NCBI GenBank assembly: GCA_002426275.1
Contig: DIPB01000176.1
Span: 8,060-21,481 of the forward strand
Reading direction: 5' to 3'
DNA: 13,422 nt
From: Firmicutes bacterium UBA5499
Lineage (GTDB): Bacteria; Bacillota; DTU084
A program made the position numbers and the translations under genes. The number at the start of each line of letters is the position of its first letter. Position 1 is the stretch's first letter. The notes beneath the pieces are model-generated. The model worked only from the letters and a program-made list of their open reading frames with translations. It did not search any database and was not told where the DNA came from. Below, one piece after another: positions 5,229-12,069 of this stretch.

Positions 5229-7238
5229 TTGGCGATACATGGCAAGATTTTCACGGTTTTTGGCTGCAAGGGAGGAGTAGGGAAAACCACTATCGCTTTG
5301 AATTTGGCTGTGTCGCTGGCTCGCAATAAGGGGAAGAAGGTTGCTTTGGTAGAGCTGAATAATGAGGGAGGAAGCTTGGCAGCTCATTTGGGATTGGAAG
5401 CGCAACCGAATTTTCTGCCATTCCTTTCCCAAATAGAGGACTTCGCGCCGGAAGAGCTAGCTAAGAAACTTTTGCTTCATAAAAGCGGAATCAGGTTGTT
5501 ATTTTCCCCGCAGATGCCACAAGTAGCCGAACCTGCTGTGGGCGGCGTAGAACGCTTGCTTCATTTACTTACCTATACCCATGATTATCTTGTGGTTGAT
5601 TGCGCCCAGAATTTAACTGCTTCTACCATAGCGATTTTAGATTTGGCACATTGCATTGTCTTGGCGATAACTGGGGATCTTGCTGCTCTGGAATCTACAT
5701 CGGCCATGTTGACCACTCTGGCCAGGGAAGGATTTCCCCTGGGAAAAATAGGGATTGTAGTGAATCGATATTCTCTTTATTCGACTCCCAAAGAACAGAT
5801 CGCCAAGCTTTTGCCAGTTGAAATTTTGGGTTTTTTGCCAGAAGAACCGGGCCCGTTGGCTTCTGCCGTGGCAAGCGGCATTCCCGCGGTCAGCAGCTCC
5901 AAGTGCGGCTTTGTCCGGGCGTTGGAAGAAATTCAAAATCAGCTGCTGAGGTTTTCAGCAGAACATAAGACTCCGCCTTCAAGATTGTGGCCGAACAAAA
6001 GTGAGAAGTACCCTCAAATCAATAAAGACCAATGGCTTGCCATCAAGCAAATCGTCCAAAAGAAATTATTGGAAGATTTAACAGATCAGCAGTTGGCGGG
6101 CGAAAGATTGGCAGGTTATACGGCCAATGCACAGTTGGAACAAAAAGTGAAAAGGCTTGTGGCAGGCTTTGATTTGCCGCGGGAAGCTGAATTTGCGAAA
6201 AGCATTACTAGTCACTTGTTCGGCCTTGGCCCTTTGGATCGGTTTTTAGAGGATGATTCTGTCGCAGAGATCATGGTTAATGGTCCCGGACCGGTTTACG
6301 TTGAACGGGAAGGCAAAATTCACTGTACAGAGTGTGCTTTCAGTGACGCGGAAGAAATCGTCAGGTTGATTCAGCGTATAGCCAGCAGATTGGGTAGGAG
6401 AATTGACGAAAGTTCTCCCATGGTTGACGCCAGATTGGTTGATGGTTCAAGAGTAAATGCTGTCCTGCCGCCCGTCTCGCTATGCGGACCAATTCTCACC
6501 ATTCGTAAGTTCTCGCGTCAGCGTTTTGCGATGCCACAGTTGGTTGAAGCTGAGACACTGAGTCAGCAGATGGCGGATTTTTTAGAATTCTGCATTAGAG
6601 GCAGGCGCAATATCATCGTAGCAGGAGGAGCCAGCAGCGGCAAGACAACTACACTAGACGCCCTCTCTGGGTTCATAGATCCTGCAGAGCGGATCATTAC
6701 CATTGAAGACGCCGCTGAACTTCGGCTCCAGCAATCGCATGTCATCGCCCTGGAGGCTCGTCCGGCGAATGTGGAAGGCAAAGGGGAGATTACCATCAGA
6801 CAGCTTTTGCGAAATGCTTTGCGAATGAGGCCGGATCGAATTATCGTCGGAGAGGTGAGGGGAGATGAAGTCATAGATATGATTCAAGCGTTAAACACAG
6901 GGCATAATGGCTCGTTGAGCACAGTGCACGCAAATTCACCGCGGGAGCTGCTCACTAGGCTAGAGGGAATGATGCTCATCGCCAGCCCTTCATTACCCTT
7001 GGTTTCAGTCCGCGAACAATTGGCAGCCGCGATTGATCTCATCGTTTATCAAAGACGGTTTCCGGACGGAAATAGAAAGATCACCACAATCACCGAGGTT
7101 TTGGGGATGGGAAAAGAACAAATTCAGCTGCAAGATTTATTCGAGTTCAAAGACAACGATTTTCAGGCGACAGGTAAGGCGTCGCGGTTTACATCTGTAT
7201 CCACAAGAGAAGTGCGTCAGGTGCGTGAAGCGAAATAA
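5229..7238 (+). CDS. Fused TadZ/CpaE-like MinD-type ATPase and TadA/CpaF secretion ATPase
   Basis: One continuous 669-codon frame contains two proteins that are usually separate. Residues 6-240 are a ParA/MinD-type ATPase like TadZ/CpaE, with deviant Walker A KGGVGKTT (14-21), a VELNNEGG segment (41-48) and Walker B-like DYLVVDCA (119-126). It lacks an N-terminal receiver domain. After a linker (about 241-265), residues 266-650 are TadA/CpaF: an N-terminal domain with FGLGPLDRFLEDDSVAEIMV, Walker A GGASSGKT (466-473), acidic box TIEDAAEL (491-498), Walker B RIIVGEVRG (537-545) and histidine box STVHANS (564-570). The TadA part should be the hexameric motor; the TadZ part may position it. The start is TTG 5229, limited by an in-frame TGA at 5217; no better start is available. 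TadB follows 30 bases downstream. Confidence 0.88.
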   Translation: MAIHGKIFTVFGCKGGVGKTTIALNLAVSLARNKGKKVALVELNNEGGSLAAHLGLEAQPNFLPFLSQIEDFAPEELAKKLLLHKSGIRLLFSPQMPQVAEPAVGGVERLLHLLTYTHDYLVVDCAQNLTASTIAILDLAHCIVLAITGDLAALESTSAMLTTLAREGFPLGKIGIVVNRYSLYSTPKEQIAKLLPVEILGFLPEEPGPLASAVASGIPAVSSSKCGFVRALEEIQNQLLRFSAEHKTPPSRLWPNKSEKYPQINKDQWLAIKQIVQKKLLEDLTDQQLAGERLAGYTANAQLEQKVKRLVAGFDLPREAEFAKSITSHLFGLGPLDRFLEDDSVAEIMVNGPGPVYVEREGKIHCTECAFSDAEEIVRLIQRIASRLGRRIDESSPMVDARLVDGSRVNAVLPPVSLCGPILTIRKFSRQRFAMPQLVEAETLSQQMADFLEFCIRGRRNIIVAGGASSGKTTTLDALSGFIDPAERIITIEDAAELRLQQSHVIALEARPANVEGKGEITIRQLLRNALRMRPDRIIVGEVRGDEVIDMIQALNTGHNGSLSTVHANSPRELLTRLEGMMLIASPSLPLVSVREQLAAAIDLIVYQRRFPDGNRKITTITEVLGMGKEQIQLQDLFEFKDNDFQATGKASRFTSVSTREVRQVREAK

Positions 7239-7268
7239 TTTTGAAAGGATGGGCAGAGGGGAATGCTG

Positions 7269-8030
7269 ATGGGAAGCGTGTTTCTTATGGCTACAGTTTG
7301 TCTTTTTTGCCTTAGCTGCCGTATAGACACCAGGCCGAAGCGTAGAAGAAAAGTGATGGTTTATAGTCTTTGCGGACTCTTAGGCTCGTTGATAGGCTTC
7401 TTGCTGATTGGGAGCTGGCAAGGCATGCTTTTAGGGAGCTTGTTGGGCTCAGGCGGAGGGATGGCTCTGGTGAGAAAATTTAAAACGAAAATCATCGAAA
7501 AAAGGAAAAAGCAGCTCAGCGAGAGTTTGCTAATGCTCTCCAATTTATTGGCTGCAGGTTTCAATTTGTCCCAGGCTATGGCCACAGTGGCACGTGAAAC
7601 GCCGTCACCGCTCAGGGAAGAGTGGCAACTTGTCTTGCGGCAAGTAGAACTGGGAGTCGAGCTTCCCCGCGCCTTAGCCGCTGCGGCGCGCAGATTGAAA
7701 GAGGAAGAGTTGGCCTTAGCCGCCATCGCTTTGGGAATCCAAGAGCGCAGAGGGGGAAGCATCGTGAAAATGTTGGCTCAAACCGCTTCTACGATCCGGC
7801 AGAGGAGCAGACTGGCAGGTAGAATCCGGATCTTGACGGCTCAAGGGAAATTAACGGCGACCATTGTCATGGTGCTGCCAGTGCTCTTAATTATTGCGGA
7901 GCGAGCGCTGGCTCCTGAGCTTTGGCGAGCGTTTTTTCAATCCCCTCAAGGATTGCCGCTTTTGCTTCTGGCAGCGTTCTTGCAGTTTATTGGCAGTTTG
8001 TTACTATTTCGCATCGCTGCGCCAAATTGA
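7269..8030 (+). CDS. tadB: Tad inner-membrane platform protein TadB
   Basis: TadB and TadC form the inner-membrane platform on which the TadA motor acts. The 253-residue protein has an N-terminal membrane helix, a second hydrophobic pair (about residues 30-63), and a type II secretion F (T2SSF) domain of about 120 residues. That domain contains LLMLSNLLAAGFNLSQAM and the repeated amphipathic helices typical of the family. Two C-terminal membrane segments end the protein. ATG 7263 is in frame, but only one base separates it from the GAGGGG site (7256-7261). ATG 7269, with a 7-base spacer, is preferred. It lies between the fused ATPase gene and tadC. Confidence 0.88.
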   Translation: MGSVFLMATVCLFCLSCRIDTRPKRRRKVMVYSLCGLLGSLIGFLLIGSWQGMLLGSLLGSGGGMALVRKFKTKIIEKRKKQLSESLLMLSNLLAAGFNLSQAMATVARETPSPLREEWQLVLRQVELGVELPRALAAAARRLKEEELALAAIALGIQERRGGSIVKMLAQTASTIRQRSRLAGRIRILTAQGKLTATIVMVLPVLLIIAERALAPELWRAFFQSPQGLPLLLLAAFLQFIGSLLLFRIAAPN

Positions 8031-8044
8031 GAGGATGGTGGAAG

Positions 8045-8872
8045 ATGCCAACGATTTTGTGGCCGCTTTTTTTATGCGGTGGTACCATTACCTGTTCGAT
8101 GTTGGCGGTTCACCCTTTATGGCTTTGGATTCATTTGAGCAGTAAATTGAAACGTAATTATCTCAGAGTCGTTTTCAAGCGTTATGCGAAACTAGTCGGC
8201 CAGCTGGCAGGGAAGAAGTTGCTAGCCTGGGCCGAAACCAAGCTTAAGTCTTTTGAAGTATGCTGTCGGCTCAGGGCGGACGAATACTTAGCTTGCCAGA
8301 CGCTTTCCTTGCTCCTGAGCGCGGTTGCGGCGCTAATGCTAGGCGGGAAATGGGCTTTCGCTTTGTGTCTCTTAGGTCTTATCCTTCCCCGGCTGTACTT
8401 AAAAATGAGCTTGAAAAGATGGAAAGCGGCTTTTTATCTGCAGTTTCCATTCGCTATAGATTTGTTGTCGCTAGCTGTGAATTCCGGCACAGGATTACAG
8501 TCCGCATTAGAAGAAGTGGCAGAAAACATGCCCTCAGGCCCTCTCCGCGACGAACTCTGGCGTGCTATGGGACACATCTATTTAGGCGGCAGTTTTCAAG
8601 AAGCATTGGAAGATTTTTCTCAGCGTTCAGGCATAGAGGAGGTTAAGTCTTTTGTCACAGCCCTAATTCAAGCGCAGCAACTGGGGACTAAAATTGAAGG
8701 TGTTTTGAACATTCTGGTCAACAATATGCGAGAACGAAGAAGTCAGGAAGCAGAAGAACGCTCTCAGCTTCTGCCATTGAAAATGTTAGTGCCCATGCTG
8801 TTGTTTATCTTCCCGGCTCTGTTGATCCTTCTGTTCGCGCCTTTTATTGTAAGTGGCTATTTGCTATTTTAG
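8045..8872 (+). CDS. tadC: Tad inner-membrane platform protein TadC
   Basis: This is the second platform subunit. The 275-residue product begins with a hydrophobic segment (MPTILWPLFLCGG) and has another membrane pair near residues 84-115. It then has a T2SSF domain with FAIDLLSLAVNSGTGLQSAL and the LGTKIEGVLNILVNNMRERR region, and a very hydrophobic C-terminal helix. ATG 8045 follows a purine-rich site (AGGATGGTGG) and lies 14 bases after the tadB stop. A longer reading from 7922 would overlap tadB by more than 100 bases and has no family support. The gene's last 29 bases overlap the receiver gene on the opposite strand. No terminator is visible after it. Confidence 0.88.
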   Translation: MPTILWPLFLCGGTITCSMLAVHPLWLWIHLSSKLKRNYLRVVFKRYAKLVGQLAGKKLLAWAETKLKSFEVCCRLRADEYLACQTLSLLLSAVAALMLGGKWAFALCLLGLILPRLYLKMSLKRWKAAFYLQFPFAIDLLSLAVNSGTGLQSALEEVAENMPSGPLRDELWRAMGHIYLGGSFQEALEDFSQRSGIEEVKSFVTALIQAQQLGTKIEGVLNILVNNMRERRSQEAEERSQLLPLKMLVPMLLFIFPALLILLFAPFIVSGYLLF

Positions 8873-9245
8873 CGTCTTCGCGCAGCGCTTGATTTTGAAG
8901 AATGCTGTAGACGTGTTTTCTAAACTTATATTGACTGAATGGTTTGGCAATAAAATCTATGGCCCCCATTTCAAGAGCGACTGTGATCTGACTAGTTTGC
9001 ACAGGGATTCCCGTAATGATGATTTGAGCTTTCGCGTCCTGAACCATGATTTGTGAGATGGCAGCTACAGTCTGTTCGGCAGGAGCGGCGAGATCAAAGA
9101 TTGACAGACTGACTGGGTTGGCTTGATAAAGGGACAATCCCTCCTGCCCGGAAGCTGCCTCCAAAGGGAAAACGTTTGGTCCTTCGATGGTGTATTTGAT
9201 GATATTCCGCAAAAATGACGAAGGAGAAACAATTAACACAACCAT
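8844..9245 (-). CDS. Stand-alone atypical response-regulator receiver protein
   Basis: This 133-residue, single-domain CheY-like protein has no output domain. The fold pattern is clear: VVLIVSPSSFLRNIIKYTI, a central SIFDLAAP with the candidate phospho-acceptor D51, IIITGIP with T78, and FIAKPF with the conserved K101. The acidic pair that binds magnesium after the first strand is replaced by Ser7-Pro8, so normal phosphorylation is doubtful. The start ATG (complement of 9243-9245) has an AGAAGG site 5-7 bases upstream. The gene converges on tadC with a 29-base 3' overlap and has its own near-consensus promoter. TadZ/CpaE proteins often carry an atypical receiver domain and the fused TadZ here lacks one, so a link to the pilus is a reasonable inference. 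Confidence 0.82.
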   Translation of the reverse strand: MVVLIVSPSSFLRNIIKYTIEGPNVFPLEAASGQEGLSLYQANPVSLSIFDLAAPAEQTVAAISQIMVQDAKAQIIITGIPVQTSQITVALEMGAIDFIAKPFSQYKFRKHVYSILQNQALREDAKIANSHLQ

Positions 9246-9280
9246 TAAGCTACCTTCTTTTTCGTTGGAGTTTCACCTCA

Positions 9281-9309
9281 ATTTTATGTTAGCTCTCATG
9301 GCCTGTCAA
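9281..9309 (-). promoter_or_regulatory. Near-consensus sigma-A promoter for the receiver gene
   Basis: On the reverse strand, TTGACA (complement of 9304-9309, a perfect -35) is followed by a 17-base spacer and TAAAAT (complement of 9281-9286, 5 of 6 to the -10 consensus). The predicted start is near 9274, giving a short leader of about 29 bases to the ATG at 9245. An imperfect inverted repeat (TTGGAG at 9265-9270, CTCAA at 9277-9281) overlaps the predicted start point. Confidence 0.7.
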
Positions 9310-9375
9310 GGGTTTTAAGCTGGATGGGAATCAATTACTAGCAGCGCATATCTCTGATCTGCCGCTGGACTAATC

Positions 9376-9398
9376 TCGTGATTAATGAAAAATCACGA
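9376..9398. repeat. 8-bp perfect inverted repeat in the intergenic region
   Basis: TCGTGATT (9376-9383) and AATCACGA (9391-9398) are perfect complements with a 7-base loop. No T-run follows, so a terminator is unlikely. It lies between the divergent promoters of the receiver gene and the Rpn gene. A related short palindrome lies just after the Rpn gene. Confidence 0.55.
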
Positions 9399-9416
9399 AT
9401 TTGATTGGGGATCCAA

Positions 9417-9435
9417 AATATCTGCCGCAGATATT
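9417..9435. promoter_or_regulatory. 19-bp palindrome, possible operator of the Rpn gene
   Basis: AATATCTGCCGCAGATATT has two perfect 9-bp arms around a single central C. It abuts the candidate -35 of the downstream gene (9434-9439). Its left arm recurs inverted at 9501-9513 and partly at 9357-9365. The symmetry and position are typical of a dimeric regulator's binding site. The regulator is unknown. Confidence 0.5.
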
Positions 9436-9462
9436 GCCTTTTCCCAGCTGAGCATGTAAAAT
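9434..9462 (+). promoter_or_regulatory. Possible promoter of the Rpn-family gene
   Basis: TTGCCT (9434-9439, 4 of 6) and TAAAAT (9457-9462, 5 of 6) are separated by 17 bases. Transcription would start near 9469, about 57-87 bases before the possible translation starts. The 19-bp palindrome overlaps the -35. Confidence 0.4.
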
Positions 9463-9555
9463 ATAAATTGAGAAGCCACCTAATTTTGCTGACAGAGGCT
9501 CGGCAGATATTTTTCATGAGCAGTTATGGAAATTTTTAGAAAAGGTGGGCTTCCA

Positions 9556-10509
9556 TTGTGTAAGTACGATCATATCTTAAAAAGACTTTTTGAATTTGAT
9601 CAGGACAAGCTTGTCAGATTTTTCACACGCATTCCTCTTGAGGGACTCCAGCCTTTGAACGTTGAATTTCACGTCTTGGAGAGCCGCGTTTCAGATTTGG
9701 TCTTTCAAGGCTTTTCCCACGGAGAACGGATGATCGTTCATTTTGAATTGCAGAGCGAAGACGATCCGGAAATGAATTGCCGCATGCTACGCTACGCTGC
9801 CGAAATTTGCTCAAAATATAAATGCGGCGTCTTTCAGGAAGTGATCTATGTGGGAACCAGGGCCACCAAGATGTCGGATTCTGTTTTCTATTTTTTTGAC
9901 AGCGCCGTCAAATTGGATTACAGATACAGGCTTGTTGATCTTGGCGCTTTTTCCTGCGATAGCATAGAAAAAGTGGGAATTGCCGGATTATATCCTTTTT
10001 TGCCGTTAACGGACCGCACAAGGCGCAAAGAAAACCCGGAACAATTTATTCGTCAAAGTGCCAATGCGATCATCTCCAGCGCTCTTTCCATAGTTCAAAA
10101 GCGAGAATTGCTTTTGTGTCAGCAGGTGCTAGCAGGCTTGCTCAAAAACCGGAACCTCATTGAAAATGTTTATGGGGAGGTGGTAAGAATGCTTGATTTG
10201 ACTCAATCCGTAGGCTATAAGATGATTTTTGAAAAAGGCGTGGCAGAAGGCATGGCTGAAGGTAAGGCTGAAGGTAAGGCTGAAGGTAAGGCAGAAGGTA
10301 TGGCAGAAGCAAGATACCAAATGGTCATCACATTACGGCGTATGCTCTGTGAGCTCCTACAGCACAACTACAAATATGTTGATCCAATGTTGCCAAAACA
10401 GTTGAATGGGATTGACGATTTAAACGTGTTGAAGGATTTGATTGTCACTGCCGGTACGGGTAAGAATCTCGAAGAATTTCGGCAGGCTCTAGCGGAGAAG
10501 AAATTATAG
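9556..10509 (+). CDS. Rpn-family PD-(D/E)XK nuclease (recombination-promoting nuclease / putative transposase family)
   Basis: The first about 230 residues match the Rpn/PDDEXK transposase-related family. YDHILKRLFEFD at the N-terminus is typical. The nuclease core has Asp47 in RVSDLVF and the E-x-Q motif (E64, Q66) in VHFELQSEDDPE, followed by RMLRYAAEI. A tandem four-residue repeat of A-E-G-K/M type (residues 229-252) joins this to a helical C-terminal tail. The family includes RecA-independent recombination nucleases and proposed defence proteins; the role here is unknown. Start: ATG 9526 has no good ribosome binding site, while TTG 9556 has AAAGGTGGG (9541-9549) at good spacing and gives a family-like N-terminus. 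Numbering here is from 9556. It stands alone between the tad region and yebC. Confidence 0.82.
   Translation: MCKYDHILKRLFEFDQDKLVRFFTRIPLEGLQPLNVEFHVLESRVSDLVFQGFSHGERMIVHFELQSEDDPEMNCRMLRYAAEICSKYKCGVFQEVIYVGTRATKMSDSVFYFFDSAVKLDYRYRLVDLGAFSCDSIEKVGIAGLYPFLPLTDRTRRKENPEQFIRQSANAIISSALSIVQKRELLLCQQVLAGLLKNRNLIENVYGEVVRMLDLTQSVGYKMIFEKGVAEGMAEGKAEGKAEGKAEGMAEARYQMVITLRRMLCELLQHNYKYVDPMLPKQLNGIDDLNVLKDLIVTAGTGKNLEEFRQALAEKKL
10240..10311 (+). repeat. Six tandem 12-bp repeats within the Rpn-family gene
   Basis: Six units follow each other, the middle ones being AAGGCTGAAGGT, AAGGCTGAAGGT and AAGGCAGAAGGT, with flanking variants starting GTG or ATG. Each unit encodes one four-residue repeat (VAEG, MAEG, KAEG three times, MAEA). 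The unit length is a multiple of three, so gain or loss of units would keep the frame. Confidence 0.9.
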
Positions 10510-10510
10510 C

Positions 10511-10523
10511 TTCGTGCCACGAA
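10511..10523. repeat. Short palindrome just after the Rpn-family gene
   Basis: TTCGTG-C-CACGAA is a perfect 6-bp-arm palindrome starting two bases after the stop codon. With a one-base centre it is more likely a protein site than an RNA hairpin. The following CACGAATT also occurs at 9394-9401, before the gene. Confidence 0.4.
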
Positions 10524-10601
10524 TTAGCGCGTCTCTCTGAAAACAACTGGCAATACGCAAGGATTGTTCAAGACTGGGAAGCCGCCCGCCCGACTAGCTT
10601 C

Positions 10602-10630
10602 TTGCGGATCTTTCTTCCCTTTGTTATAAT
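10602..10630 (+). promoter_or_regulatory. Sigma-A promoter of yebC
   Basis: A perfect -10 TATAAT (10625-10630) lies 17 bases after TTGCGG (10602-10607, 3 of 6 to the -35 consensus). The predicted start is near 10637, about 50 bases before the yebC ATG. Confidence 0.7.
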
Positions 10631-10686
10631 GAAACCGTTAAATACAATTCGCTTGGTCAATCTTTGTTATACGGGGAGGAAGAGGA

Positions 10687-11424
10687 ATGTCGGGGCACTC
10701 CAAATGGGCTAACATAAAACGGAAAAAAGAGAAGACGGACGCTGTAAAAGGCAAGGTTTTCACAAAATTATCTAAGGAAATCATGACTGCGGTTAAACAT
10801 GGCGGTCCTGATCCCCAAGGTAATTTTCGACTCAGGCTGGCCATAGATCAAGCCAAAGCAGCCAATATGCCCAATGATAATATCAATCGCCTAATCAAAC
10901 GCGCCTCCGGCGGAGAAGACGACACCAACTATGAGGAAATCGTTTACGAAGGATACGGCCCGGCTGGAGTCGCAATAATTGTCAATGCGATGACAGATAA
11001 TCGAAATCGAACAGCGGCCGACATTAGGCATTTGTTCAGCAAGCATGGCGGGAGCTTGGGGCAAACAGGTTGCGTCGCCTGGCTGTTTGAACAAAAAGGG
11101 GTATTTTCCATCGAGCGAATTCCGGGATTGGATACGGATCAGTTGCTGATGATGGCTTTAGAAAATGGCGCCGAGGATTTTCACGAAGAAGAGGAAGGCT
11201 TTGAGATCATAGCCAAACCCGAGGACTTCGAAAAAGTACAGCGCGCGCTGGAAACGAACAAAATCACAGTTGCGGATTCGGAGATCACTATGTTGCCAGA
11301 GAATACAGTCCAGCTTTCCGGCGAAGAGGCGCTCGCCAATTTAAAGCTTCTGGAAGCGCTGGAAGAGCATGATGATATACAAGGTGTTTACTCGAATCTG
11401 GAAACAAATGAAGAACTGAATTGA
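10687..11424 (+). CDS. yebC: YebC/PmpR/TACO1-family protein
   Basis: This is a widely conserved cytoplasmic protein, annotated as a transcriptional regulator and in some members linked to translation of polyproline stretches. The 245-residue length is normal. The characteristic N-terminus MSGHSKWANIKRKKEKTDA is present, followed by RLRLAIDQAKAANMPNDNI, YEGYGPAGVAIIV, NRTAADIRHLFSKHGG and a C-terminal domain ending in an acidic tail. The ATG has a strong GGGGAGGA site. The gene has its own promoter (10602-10630) and a strong terminator (11427-11459), so it appears to be a single-gene unit. It is often found near ruvC in Bacillota and other bacteria, as here. Confidence 0.96.
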   Translation: MSGHSKWANIKRKKEKTDAVKGKVFTKLSKEIMTAVKHGGPDPQGNFRLRLAIDQAKAANMPNDNINRLIKRASGGEDDTNYEEIVYEGYGPAGVAIIVNAMTDNRNRTAADIRHLFSKHGGSLGQTGCVAWLFEQKGVFSIERIPGLDTDQLLMMALENGAEDFHEEEEGFEIIAKPEDFEKVQRALETNKITVADSEITMLPENTVQLSGEEALANLKLLEALEEHDDIQGVYSNLETNEELN

Positions 11425-11426
11425 GT

Positions 11427-11459
11427 AACGCTCACATGGAAGAACCATGTGAGCGTTTT
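11427..11459 (+). terminator. Rho-independent terminator after yebC
   Basis: A perfect 13-bp stem, counting two A-T pairs at its base, is formed by AACGCTCACATGG (11427-11439) and CCATGTGAGCGTT (11445-11457). It has a 5-base loop (AAGAA) and runs into TTTT (11456-11459). It begins two bases after the yebC stop. Confidence 0.9.
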
Positions 11460-11514
11460 ACCTTTGCATAATATTCCAACTGCTAAGCCAAGCTAGGCAT
11501 AGGAGGTGTCTGGC

Positions 11515-12063
11515 TTGACAAAGAAGGTTAAGTATGTTTTATACGGCTTTTTAGGTGTGGCCTTCGCCTTTGGTTTTACGTTTTTCAGCTCCACGCAAAA
11601 GGTAAAGCCATTACAGCCTGTTCCCAAAGCCAGCGTTTTGCAGCAAAGGGCGTTTCTGCAGACCACAACGATTTATTCGCTATGCGGACATAGTTCAACA
11701 AGCAAAAAGGTTATTCCCAAAGAATTGGTGAATCTAAGCGAGAAAGCAGTAAAAGAGCTGCACCCTGAATGGGAAATAATAAGTTTTGAACCCGAGCTTT
11801 TGAGCATCAGGATAAAACTCAACGCCTTGGATGAACAGTGTGCTAATCGTAAATACTTGAGCTTATCTGACGGCAGGGTGGCGATATTTAGAGGAATTCC
11901 CGGTCGCGGCGTTGTGGAAAAAATCACTGGAATTCACGCTGAGAATTTGCCCGCTTCAGAAGTTGAATCCCTGAAGGTCGGGCTGGAGGTGGCAAGTGAA
12001 GGGGAACTTCTTGAGATCTTAGAAGGTTTGGCTGAAGGAGAAGAGGATGGCGAATTTGAATGA
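11515..12063 (+). CDS. BofC-like protein (BofC C-terminal domain)
   Basis: This 182-residue protein has an N-terminal membrane or signal segment (about residues 7-24, YVLYGFLGVAFAFGFTFF), so most of it should lie outside the cytoplasm. The region around residues 113-131, YLSLSDGRVAIFRGIPGRG, resembles the C-terminal domain of BofC. In Bacillus that protein delays pro-sigma-K processing by acting on the SpoIVB protease in the forespore. A Glu-rich tail ends the protein. AGGAGG (11501-11506) favours TTG 11515; the in-frame GTG at 11506 overlaps the site. The gene lies between yebC and ruvC, an arrangement seen in spore formers. Family identity is fairly likely; function in this organism is inference. 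Confidence 0.7.
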   Translation: MTKKVKYVLYGFLGVAFAFGFTFFSSTQKVKPLQPVPKASVLQQRAFLQTTTIYSLCGHSSTSKKVIPKELVNLSEKAVKELHPEWEIISFEPELLSIRIKLNALDEQCANRKYLSLSDGRVAIFRGIPGRGVVEKITGIHAENLPASEVESLKVGLEVASEGELLEILEGLAEGEEDGEFE

Positions 12064-12069
12064 GCCGCT

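Noticed and set aside
7922..8044. N-terminal extension of tadC reaching back into tadB.
   Set aside because: It overlaps more than 100 bases of tadB in another frame. ATG 8045 has a ribosome binding site and gives a normal TadC N-terminus.
10240..10311. Tandem repeats as a small CRISPR-like array.
   Set aside because: The units are 12 bp with no spacers and encode a regular peptide linker in frame.
9556..10509. Rpn-family gene as part of a complete insertion sequence.
   Set aside because: The family is sometimes called transposase, but I see no terminal inverted repeats with target duplication bounding it. The repeats nearby look more like regulatory sites.
10578..10601. GAAGC/GCTTC inverted repeat after the Rpn gene as a terminator.
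   Set aside because: Only 5 bp of stem with a 14-base loop and no proper T-run; too weak to call.
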